This document shows positions 33,458 through 42,200 of a DNA stretch of 64,000 nt, in pieces. The notes under the pieces were generated by a model. It did not search any database. It saw only the letters and a program-made list of their open reading frames with translations, and was not told the origin of the DNA. The stretch's first letter is position 1, and each line of letters begins with the position of its first letter. The stretch comes from CAWBRT01 sp963832785 (GTDB taxonomy: Bacteria; Acidobacteriota; Terriglobia; Terriglobales; Acidobacteriaceae). The position numbers and the translations under genes were made by a program. The stretch is from NCBI GenBank assembly GCA_963832785.1, contig CAWHVF010000005.1, forward strand, positions 1,798,001 to 1,862,000, written 5' to 3'.

Positions 33458-35881
33458 ATGAATTCCGGACAATTGCTGAACGATAATTCCGAGCTGGCCC
33501 CGCGAAATCAGCGCCCTCTAGCCAATGCGCAGCGTGCAAACGAGAGTCGCGGCGGAACTGGTACGGAGCTTAACATAGGCGATTATTGGCGCATCCTCCT
33601 CAAACGGAAATGGACGATTCTGTCGTCGATAATCGTAGTGGTTACGGTGGCGGCGATAGTCACCTGGCGCACGACCCCCATTTACGACGGAGCCGTACGA
33701 CTCTCGTTCTCGGAGAGAATACCCAACGTTCTCAAGGACGAGAAAGTCGAGCAATCGTACAGCGATCCTTATGCAATGGACACGCAGATCAGAGTCATAC
33801 AGTCTAATGCTATAGCTCTGCTGGTGATCCATGACTTGAGACTCGATCGGCGGCCCGAGTTCGCCGGACAAGCCGCAATCACTACGGTGGGCGGGGTAGG
33901 CATGGCCGGTCCGGCGCTTAGCGACCTGGCGCGCGAGGAACGGCTCATCACCATACTGCACAAGAACCTGCGCGTGTCGCAGGTGGGCAACAGCGGGCTT
34001 ATCGAAGTCCGGTATTCCAGTCCAAATCCCCAGCTCGCGGCGGAAATTGCCAATGCCTTTGCCAAGGCCCATATTGAAGGCAATATCAAGGCCCGTTTCG
34101 ACTCCACCATGCAAGCCACGGAGTGGCTCTCGAAGCAGTTGGCCGACCTGCAGATCAAGATGGAAACCTCGCAGGGCAAGCTGGTTGAATACCAGAAGCA
34201 ACACAATATTGTCGGCACAGACGACAAGCAGAATTTAATTACCGAGAAACTGAACCAGATCAATCATGACCTCGCGACGGCGCAGGCCGACCGTATCCAG
34301 AAGGAATCCCTGTACCGGATAGCCGAGGCCGGCAATGTCGATGCTTTAAGCGCGGCCCTGCAGGACGGGGTGCTCACTACGCTGAGACAGCAGCGGATGG
34401 AAGCGCGGACCCAGTATGCGCAATTAGCCACGCAGTTCGGTTCCTCGTACCCAAAGGTCCGGGAATTGGAAAATCGCCTCGCCGAACTGGACCGGGCGTT
34501 CCAGGACCAGCTAAAACACGAGGTGCGGCGGCTGCATAACGATTACGAGGCCGCATCAAATCGCGAGCGCATGGTGCAAGCCGCCTTGGACGTACAGACC
34601 GCCGAGGCAAACAAGCTCAACGAAAACGCCATTCAATACAAGTTCCTGAAGCAGGAAGCGGACTCAAACCGGCAACTCTACGAGGGGCTACTGCAGAAGC
34701 TGAAAGAAGCGAGCTTGCTGGCCGGCCTGAATGCCAGCAACATTCGCATTGTTGACATGGCCCGCGTCCCGCTGCATCCCGCCCGCCCCAACATTCCGCG
34801 CAATATGGGATTCGCGGTTTTGCTCGGCCTGGTAGGCGGCGTCGCCGCAGCCTTCGTTCTGGAGACATTAGACGTTACGGTACGCACTCCGGACCAGGCG
34901 GAAAACGCCTCGGGACTGCCCTCGATGGGCGTGATTCCGCTGTACGGTGCGGCTGAATCCAGGGGCCGGTACGGGTACAGGTACGGCTACAGGTACGCGT
35001 ACGGCTACGGGTACGGCGCCCGCCGCTCCCGCGCGCTGCAAACGGCGCCGGAGGAAATTAATCGCGCCGCTTCGCTCATCACTCTCTCTTCGCCAAAGTC
35101 AGAAATTTCGGAAGCGTATCGCGGCCTGCGTACATCGATTCTGCTCTCCAGCGCCGGGCAGCCGCCGAAAACGGTCTTGTTCACTAGCGCGCTGCCGAGA
35201 GAGGGTAAGACCATGACCAGCACCAACGTAGCTGTAGTCATGGCGCAGCAGAGCAAACGGGTGCTGCTGATAGATGCCGACTTGCGCCGCCCAAGCCAGC
35301 ACAAGGTGTTCGGGCTTCGACCGGAAGCGGGCCTGAGCAGTGTGTTGACGGGTACCACGTCTGTTGCCGATGCCATTGTCACTACCGCGCAATCCAACCT
35401 CGATCTCATGCCTGCAGGGCCAGTGCCGCCGCATCCCTCCGAGTTGCTGAGTTCCGGTTTGATGCAAGAGTTGATGCAGCAGTGGCGCCAGGAATACGAC
35501 TACATCGTCATTGACTCGCCTCCGGTATTGTCGGTAACTGACGCGGTATTGCTATCGGTAAAGATGGACACGGTGGTACTGGTAGTTCGCGCCGGCCAGA
35601 CCACCACAATGGCTCTCCGCCGGGCACGCGATCTCTTGCAATTCGTCCAAGCCAATCTGATGGGCGTTGTAGTGAATGCCGTTGACCTTTCTTCGCCGGA
35701 TTACTACTACTACTATTCCGGCTACAGGTACTCCGGCTACAGGTATGTGGGCAAGTACGGGTATGGGCAATATTACTCGGACAAAGATGCTCCCACTCTA
35801 AAGGTAGACGCCGGAACTGAGGAGACTAAAGGCGAGGATAGCGGCGAATCCCGGGCAGCAGCGAGCAAGACAAGTTCCTGA
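33458..35881 (+). CDS. Wzc-type polysaccharide co-polymerase with BY-kinase domain
   Basis: An 807-residue bacterial tyrosine autokinase. The Wzz-type N-terminus begins IGDYWRILLKRKWTILSSIIV with the first membrane helix; coiled-coil regions span about 200-420; RVPLHPARPNIPRNMGF and the second helix (FAVLLGLVGGVAAAFVLETL) follow at about 450-470. The kinase has Walker A SALPREGKTMTS (K584), Walker A' RVLLIDADLRRPS and Walker B YIVIDSPPVLS. Two Tyr/Gly/Arg tracts stand out: an internal one at 502-523 between membrane and kinase, and a C-terminal one at 749-773, the expected autophosphorylation cluster. The ATG at 33458 is preferred over GTG at 33449 because AAGGTG lies 6 nt upstream. The CpsB-like phosphatase at 62995 is its probable partner. 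Confidence 0.95.
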   Translation: MNSGQLLNDNSELAPRNQRPLANAQRANESRGGTGTELNIGDYWRILLKRKWTILSSIIVVVTVAAIVTWRTTPIYDGAVRLSFSERIPNVLKDEKVEQSYSDPYAMDTQIRVIQSNAIALLVIHDLRLDRRPEFAGQAAITTVGGVGMAGPALSDLAREERLITILHKNLRVSQVGNSGLIEVRYSSPNPQLAAEIANAFAKAHIEGNIKARFDSTMQATEWLSKQLADLQIKMETSQGKLVEYQKQHNIVGTDDKQNLITEKLNQINHDLATAQADRIQKESLYRIAEAGNVDALSAALQDGVLTTLRQQRMEARTQYAQLATQFGSSYPKVRELENRLAELDRAFQDQLKHEVRRLHNDYEAASNRERMVQAALDVQTAEANKLNENAIQYKFLKQEADSNRQLYEGLLQKLKEASLLAGLNASNIRIVDMARVPLHPARPNIPRNMGFAVLLGLVGGVAAAFVLETLDVTVRTPDQAENASGLPSMGVIPLYGAAESRGRYGYRYGYRYAYGYGYGARRSRALQTAPEEINRAASLITLSSPKSEISEAYRGLRTSILLSSAGQPPKTVLFTSALPREGKTMTSTNVAVVMAQQSKRVLLIDADLRRPSQHKVFGLRPEAGLSSVLTGTTSVADAIVTTAQSNLDLMPAGPVPPHPSELLSSGLMQELMQQWRQEYDYIVIDSPPVLSVTDAVLLSVKMDTVVLVVRAGQTTTMALRRARDLLQFVQANLMGVVVNAVDLSSPDYYYYYSGYRYSGYRYVGKYGYGQYYSDKDAPTLKVDAGTEETKGEDSGESRAAASKTSS

Positions 35882-35940
35882 TACGTGTACCCCGGTTGAA
35901 AGAGAAGGTATCAACTCAGGCGAGTGAGAGAGGGCTTCAG

Positions 35941-37212
35941 TTGAGTTCTCAATCCACGATACGCAGGATCGTAGAGTTAGCGTTTCTAGCGCTGTGCGCT
36001 TTTGCTGCTGGCGGCTATGCTTGGCTGGCGGCACGCGCTTACAGCGCTTACCGCATTGCCGACCCGGGCAATCCGGCCTCTTTGCGGCGGGCCATAGCCC
36101 TGGAACCGCGTAATGCCGACTACCACGAACTGCTCGGGCGACACCTCCTGTTCGTAGCCCAGGACCCCACGGGCGCTATCGTTCCTTACAAGCGGGCGGC
36201 GGAACTGAACTCGCACCGGTCGCGCTACTGGATGTCACTGGCGCGCGCGTACCTTACAGTCGGAGCAGACAAAGAGGAGCAACAGGCAATCCGTGCGGCT
36301 CTCGCAGTTGATCCGACTAATCCGGAAGTTGTCTGGAGCGCAGCCAATCTGTTCCTTGTGCGGGGGAGTGAATCCGAAGCCTTGCAGCAGTTTGCTGTTC
36401 TGCTTCGCAATGACCCCGGCAGGATCGCTCCATCACTGGAGGTTTGCTGGCGCGTCCTGCACGATCTGCCCCGTATAGAAGCGATCCTTCCAGCCGATCC
36501 AGACGTTTATTTGAAATTCATCAAACTGCTGCTCGACAACAACGAGACGGACGCGGCAAACCACCTGTGGTCCGCCATGTTGCAACTTAAGCGGGATATC
36601 GATTTCCGCCAGGCCTTGTTCTACGTCGATTTGCTTTTGCAACAGCGCCAGGTAGACCGCGCCCGCGACGCCTGGAACCAACTGGTTTCTCGTTCACCGG
36701 TGCTCCAGAGCTTCATCAGCCCGGACAACCTGGTGGTGGATGGAGACTTTTCGCAGGAACTCCTGAACGGCGGTTTCGATTGGCGCTACGCTCTTCAACC
36801 TGGAACGGCCGTAGCACTGGACATCGTTGATTTTCACAGCGGCATGCGCTCGCTTAAGATAACCTACAGCGACGCCGGCGCTGATTCTGGGGTGTATCAG
36901 TACGTCCCCGTGAACCCCGGAGCACACTATGTACTGTCGGGGTGGGTAAAGAGCGAGGAACTACAGTCGGCCGAGGGTCCAGCCGTGACCATCGTCGACG
37001 CTTACGACGGCACCGTTTATGTTCGGACCAATGAGACGGTCGGTACGACCCAGTGGCATCGCCTGGAAAAGAGCTTCCGCACGGGGCCGTCAACCAAATT
37101 GGTGGCTTTGCGTATCACCCGTCAGTCCGGGTATACCAAAATCCGCGGCCGTTTCTGGGTGGACGACCTGAAGCTGGAAGTGGACACCAAGGCCACGGAG
37201 CTAGTGGAGTGA
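35941..37212 (+). CDS. Membrane-anchored TPR protein with C-terminal carbohydrate-binding-like beta-sandwich
   Basis: 423 residues. One N-terminal helix (VELAFLALCAFAAGGYAWLAA, about 11-31) anchors the protein, with the rest in the periplasm. Tetratricopeptide-like repeats span about 40-260 (ASLRRAIALEPRNADYHELLG, AAELNSHRSRYWMSLARAYL, IRAALAVDPTNPEVVWSAANL). The C-terminal ~150 residues look like a CBM_4_9-type jelly roll: NLVVDGDFSQELLNGGFDW, GMRSLKITYSDAG, YQYVPVNPGAHYVLSGWV, RGRFWVDDLKLEV. The TTG start at 35941 has GAGAGAGGG at 35926-35934, 6 nt upstream; a TTG at 35896 lacks this. Lying between Wzc and Wzx, it may scaffold the assembly machine or bind the growing chain; this is inference. 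Confidence 0.75.
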   Translation: MSSQSTIRRIVELAFLALCAFAAGGYAWLAARAYSAYRIADPGNPASLRRAIALEPRNADYHELLGRHLLFVAQDPTGAIVPYKRAAELNSHRSRYWMSLARAYLTVGADKEEQQAIRAALAVDPTNPEVVWSAANLFLVRGSESEALQQFAVLLRNDPGRIAPSLEVCWRVLHDLPRIEAILPADPDVYLKFIKLLLDNNETDAANHLWSAMLQLKRDIDFRQALFYVDLLLQQRQVDRARDAWNQLVSRSPVLQSFISPDNLVVDGDFSQELLNGGFDWRYALQPGTAVALDIVDFHSGMRSLKITYSDAGADSGVYQYVPVNPGAHYVLSGWVKSEELQSAEGPAVTIVDAYDGTVYVRTNETVGTTQWHRLEKSFRTGPSTKLVALRITRQSGYTKIRGRFWVDDLKLEVDTKATELVE

Positions 37213-37326
37213 TCGCACGTTCGGCCGGTTGCGCCGCAAGCCGCAGGAGGCAGTGTGCCAGCCTAATTCTTAGCAGCGACTCTCAAGCATACGTTTACAC
37301 CTGGAAACAGGTTTGTCTTCACTGCG

Positions 37327-37332
37327 TATAAT
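37327..37332 (+). promoter_or_regulatory. Possible -10 box before the flippase gene
   Basis: A perfect TATAAT lies 25 bp before the flippase ATG at 37358, in the ~145-bp gap after the TPR gene. There is no convincing -35 hexamer at 16-18 bp, only TTGTCT too close to it, so promoter function is uncertain. Confidence 0.25.
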
Positions 37333-37357
37333 TGGGATCCACCTGCAGTGCTTTTCG

Positions 37358-38866
37358 ATGAGTCAAAACGTTCCAGTTGAGGCCGGGCCGACAGGCTCTC
37401 CCCGAAGCAGCGTATCAAGAAATGCCACGCTGAACTTGATCGGCGCGATTGTGCCTATTTTTGTGACCCTGGCGACCGTGCCCATGTATCTTCATTTGAT
37501 TGGGGACGTGCGCTATGGCGTGCTCGCGCTGGTCTGGCTGTTCCTAGGTTATTTCGGGCTTTTTGAAATGGGCTTGGGGCGGGCAACCTCCAAATATATT
37601 GCGGGGCTTGCAGATGGAACGGTAGCTGCCCGGGAGAGTCTTTTCTGGACCGCCACCCTGGTTAATGGGGTGGTTGGTATGTGTGGCGGCCTGCTCTTAT
37701 GGATCGCGGCTGGCATCACTCTACCTCTCTGGCTAAAAACCAGCGGTGAAATGGAGGCAGAAGTTATCCGGGCGCTCCCGTGGGTAGCGGTCGCCGTGCC
37801 GGTGGCGACAGTTACTTCCGTTATCATCGGCGCACTGGAAGGTCGCGAACAGTTTGCCGTCACCAATTCCAGGCAGATTCTAGCGACGATATTTTTTCAG
37901 GCTGTACCTATAGTAGTTGCTTACACATTCGGGCCAAGACTCGACCTTTTGATTCCTTCGGCAGTTCTGGCACGCATCATCGGTAATCTACCGCTCTTTT
38001 TCGCCTGTATCCGGTACGTGCCGTTGCGCTCCTGGCCGCATATAGAACGCGACTGGATCCGGCGGCTCTTCGCCTTCGGCGCTTGGATTACCATTTCCGG
38101 CCTGATCAGTCCTATTCTTAACAGTATTGATCGCTTTGTTATCGGGTTCACCCGCGGTCCGCAAGCGGTCACGTACTATACCATTCCTTACAATTTCGCC
38201 AACAAGTTGACGGTCGTTCCCGGCAGTATGGCCAGGGCGCTGTTTCCCAGGCTCTCGGCGCAACAACCCGCAGAGGCACGGACCTTGACCCTCAAGGGCG
38301 TGCTGACGCTGGCTGGCCTCCTGACACCGATTGTGACTGTTGCCATTCTCGCCACCCCGCCCTTCTTTTCCCTTTGGATCGGAGCTGCCGCCGCAAGCCG
38401 GTGTACGAGACCTGGTGAACTGTTGTTGCTCGGTACATGGATCAACTGCTTGGCTTGGATCCCCGGGGGAATGCTACAGGCCCAAGGCCGGCCGGATCTT
38501 CCGGCAAAGTTCCACATGATCGAGTTGCCGCCGTTTGTTCTGACTTTGTGGATGGGCATTCACTTTGGCGGCGTCATTGGAGCCGCCGCGGTGTGGAGCA
38601 TGCGTATGGTGGCCGATACCGGCCTGCTCATGTACGCGGCGGGGGTTCTCCGGGAAGCAGGTAGGCGATTGATTCCGGCGTTCTTTCTTATTGTCCTGGC
38701 CGTGGGAACTTCTGTCCTGATCGGCAACCACTCTGCGGCCCGTGGCCTCGCATTGCTATTGTTCGGAGCATTGTCTCTGCTGGTTGCCCATAGGACCTCG
38801 CCTGAAGTCACACGACTGGCTTTAAGCTATGCCCAACGGCTTAGAAACCCGGCGAAGTGCGTGTAA
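37358..38866 (+). CDS. Polysaccharide flippase, Wzx/MATE-like (MOP superfamily)
   Basis: 502 residues with about twelve to fourteen transmembrane helices. The start of the fold, SVSRNATLNLIGAIVPIFVTLATVPMYL, and the following LIGDVRYGVLALVWLFLGYFGLFEMGLGRATSKYIA are typical of Wzx/RfbX proteins. The second half begins FGAWITISGLISPILNSIDRFVIG, the internal pseudo-repeat of the family. It moves lipid-linked repeat units across the inner membrane. The ATG at 37358 is preferred over an in-frame start at 37313 because the extra 15 residues look random; neither has a clear ribosome binding site. It closes the plus-strand block begun by the ligase-like gene. Confidence 0.92.
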   Translation: MSQNVPVEAGPTGSPRSSVSRNATLNLIGAIVPIFVTLATVPMYLHLIGDVRYGVLALVWLFLGYFGLFEMGLGRATSKYIAGLADGTVAARESLFWTATLVNGVVGMCGGLLLWIAAGITLPLWLKTSGEMEAEVIRALPWVAVAVPVATVTSVIIGALEGREQFAVTNSRQILATIFFQAVPIVVAYTFGPRLDLLIPSAVLARIIGNLPLFFACIRYVPLRSWPHIERDWIRRLFAFGAWITISGLISPILNSIDRFVIGFTRGPQAVTYYTIPYNFANKLTVVPGSMARALFPRLSAQQPAEARTLTLKGVLTLAGLLTPIVTVAILATPPFFSLWIGAAAASRCTRPGELLLLGTWINCLAWIPGGMLQAQGRPDLPAKFHMIELPPFVLTLWMGIHFGGVIGAAAVWSMRMVADTGLLMYAAGVLREAGRRLIPAFFLIVLAVGTSVLIGNHSAARGLALLLFGALSLLVAHRTSPEVTRLALSYAQRLRNPAKCV

Positions 38867-39269
38867 CCAAACTCGACCATCGTTAGCCACCGGCAGTGAA
38901 ACCCTAGAGCAAATTTATAGTTGCTGTACCCAGGTGGAAGCACCGGGCTTTAGCCCGGTGAATAGGCCCACCTAAATTTAAGGGGCTTCAGCCCCTGCGG
39001 TCCAACACCGCGGCTAAAGCCGGTTCCTTTCCGACTGCGGTTCGCCGGGCTAAAGCCCGGCGCTTCCACGGTTAGTGAGTACATCAACTCTGGAACCGCT
39101 TTAGACGGTGATTGCATTCGAGCAGCGTTTCCCTGACACCAACTCGAGGGGCAAACTCGACTTGTCAGCATGAGGGAACTAGCCACCGACCAGGGTTTGC
39201 CCTTTTCATCGATTCGCCAGCCCCCTAATTCCCTGCTGACTTCCACCTCCGATATCTGTAGGCCAACCT
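38867..39269. other. Convergent intergenic region with palindromic element
   Basis: About 400 bp between the convergent flippase and giant-protein genes. Positions 38934-39069 are the second copy of the palindromic element. Its hairpins could act as a bidirectional transcription barrier, though none is followed by a clean T-run. A minus-strand open frame (38950-39246) crosses the element and is not considered real. Confidence 0.5.
38934..39069. repeat. Second copy of the palindromic MITE/REP-like element
   Basis: GTGGAAG (38934-38940) pairs with CTTCCAC (39063-39069), as in the copy at 2722-2908. End hairpins are CACCGGGCT-TT-AGCCCGGTG (38941-38960) and GCCGGGCT-AA-AGCCCGGC (39044-39061). 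A third hairpin, AGGGGCT-TC-AGCCCCT, is at 38981-38996. The core CACCGCGGCTAAAGCCGGTT at 39006-39025 differs from the first copy by one base. Stem sequences differ between copies while pairing is kept, so the structure rather than the sequence is conserved. The 13-bp outer arms of the first copy are absent here. Confidence 0.75.
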
Positions 39270-42200
39270 CTATTGCACCCCCTGTGAAACATAACTAGAC
39301 GAGCTGGCGGCAAAACTGCTATCGGAACCGTAAACGGCCTTAACGCTACGCGGGCCAGTGGTAGTAAATGTCAACGAACAGCTCCCTGTGCCAGCAGTGA
39401 GAGCGCCACTGCAGGTCTCGCCCGTTGTGGCCGTAACGGTAACGTTGCCCGTGGATACACCTGCGGCTGACGTGACCGTGAAGGCGAAGCTCACCGCTTG
39501 GCCTGTCGACGATGGATTCGGCGTGCCGGCGGTAATACTCGTCGTGGTCGGAGCCTTGCTCACCGTGATCGTAGTGGTAGCAGTTTTGGCGGAGTAGTCC
39601 GTCGTATCGGCCGGTGTAAAGGTAACTGAGAGGGTTTGCGTTCCTACACCCAAGACGGTGCCTAGGCCCGGTGTGTATACGAAGGTGCCGGGCACCGAGG
39701 CGGTGGCGTCCAGCTGCGTGTTGCTGAGCGGGGTTCCGTAGGTGATGGCCGCCGGTTTGGCCCAGGTAATCGTCGGTGCACCCTGCAGCGTTACAGAGGC
39801 GGTAGCTGTAGTAAAGTTCGCAGCCACAGCGGACGCAGGCGTGAAGGTTACCGACAGAGTCTGCCCTGGTGTGGCCACCGTGCCAGCCGCCGGCGTGTAT
39901 ACATATGTGCCGGAGACTGCAGCACCGTTGAACGTGGCCTTGGCATTCAGTTGGCTGGTGGTCAGCGCCGCCCCGGAACTGAGTGGCGTCGGTGTCCACG
40001 TGATGGTCGGAGTGCTTGGGTTAACCTGCAACTGCACCGATGCCTTCACCGTGCCATAGTCGGTCGTGTCCGTCGGCGTGAAGGTAACCGACAGAGTGCG
40101 GGCTCCTCCGCCTTGGACCGACCCTGCTGCCGGCGAGTAGACAAACGTACCTGGCACCGAAGCGGTCGCGTTCAGTTGAGTGCTGTCAAGTGCTGTTCCG
40201 TAACTTATGGCTGCCGGTGTCGCCCAGGTTACCGTGGGCACCACCTTGCTTACCGTAATCGTGGTGGTGACGGTGGCCGTGGTGTAGTCGGTTGTATCCG
40301 TCGGCGTGAAGGTAACCGACAGGGTCTGGGTTCCTCCCGAAAGTACCGTGCCCGCCGGCGGCGTATATACGAACGTGCCGGGCACCGAGGCGGTGGCGTT
40401 CAACTGCGTGCTATCGAGCGCAGTTCCATAAACGATGGCCGCGGGCTTCACCCAGGTAATCGTGGGCTTGGCTTGGTTCACCGTCAGTGACACCGACGCG
40501 GTGGGCGGCGGAGACGTGAAATTAGCAGCGGCTGCCGCCGTGGGGCTGATAACCAGCGTGTAGTTACCAGGCGACAGCAGCGCGCCGAGAGCCGGCGTCA
40601 CACCATTTACGGTATATGCAAACGAGCTGGCCGGTACTGCGGCGCCGTTGTAGGTGATGGTGGCATTAAGTTGCGTGGCCGATAGTTTCGTCCCGTAATT
40701 GATTGGGGAGGGCTGATTCCACGTGATGATCGGAGTGATCTGGTTGACGGTCAATGTTACCGACGCTTTGGCGGTCGCGTAGTCCGTCGTGTCTGTCGGC
40801 GTGAAGGTTACTGACAGTGTTTGCGGCCCTGCCGCCAGCACCCTGCCCGCTGCCGGCGAATATGCGAATGTGCCTGGCACCGAAGCAGTCGCGTTGAGTT
40901 GCGCGGAGCTGAGCGGCGTCAGGTAATCGATGTTCGCCGGTGCCGCCCAGGTGATGGTTGGCGTCGCCTTTGTCACTACGATTGTGTTGGTGACGGTGGT
41001 CGGGACGTAGTCTAGCAAGTCGGTCGGCGTGAAGGTAACGGACAATGTCTGAGTGCCCGCGGAAAGCACGGTGCCCGCCGGAGGCGTATAGACAAATGTA
41101 CCTGGCACGGCGCTGGCCGCATTCAGTTGAGTTGCATCGAGCGCGGTTCCGTAGGCAATGGACGCCGGCTTCGCCCAGGTAATCTGGGGTGTAGCCTGAT
41201 TCACTGTCAACGTCACCGTGGTGCTGACCGGACTGTAGTCACCGCTGGTTGGCGTAAAGTTGACGGAGAGTGTCTGGGACCCCACGGGCAGCACCGTACC
41301 GGCTGCCGGCGTATAAACGTACGTGCCGGCAACGGTTACGAACGTGCCCGGAGCGGTCGTGCTCGGGAAAGTAACCTTGGCGTTCAGTTGGGTGCTGCCC
41401 AGCGCCGTCCCATAATTGATGGCTGCCGGCGTCGCCCAGGTGATTATCGGAGTGCTCGCGCTGACCTGCAGTTGTACCGAGGACTTCGCGGTGGCGTAGT
41501 CGGTCGTGTCTGTCGGGGTAAACGTAACCGACAGCGTTTGTGTTCCTACCGCCAGCACCGCCCCCGCTGCCGGTGAATAGGCGAAGGTTCCCGGCACCGA
41601 AGCAGTCGCGTTAAGTTGGGTGCTGCCCAGCGCAGTTCCATAACTGATGCCTGCCGGTGTTGCCCAGGTGATGGTAGGCACCACCTTGTTTACCGTGATC
41701 GTAGTGGTGACGGTCGGAGACGTGTAGTCTACCGTATCCGTGGGCGTGAACGTAGCCGACAGGGTCTGAGTCCCTCCCGTAAGCACCGTGCCCGCCGCCG
41801 GCGTATATACAAAGGTGCCGGGTACCGACGCGGTGGCGTTTAGCTGCGTAGTGTCAAGCGCCGTCCCGTAATTGATAGCAGCCGGTTTGGTCCACGTAAT
41901 CCGTGGTACAGCCTGGTTCACTTGCAGCGTTACCGTGGAGGTAACCGGGGTGTAGCTGGTGGTGTTGGCCGGCGTGAAGGTTACCGAAAGCGTCTGTGAC
42001 CCTGCCGACAAAATCGTGCCTAGCGGCGGCGTGTATACGTATGTGCCAGAGGTAGCCACGCCGTTGTAGGTGACTTTAGCATCCAGTTGGCTGCTCCCCA
42101 GCGCCGTCCCGTAAGTAATAGGCGCGGGTGTCGGCCACGTAACCGTTGCCCCGCCGGAATTTACCACAAGGGTTACCGATGCGTTGGCAACTGCGTAGTC

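Noticed and set aside
38950..39246. Minus-strand frame of 98 codons downstream of the giant gene
   Set aside because: It crosses the palindromic element, whose stems force Arg/Gly/Pro codons; no motif or ribosome binding site.
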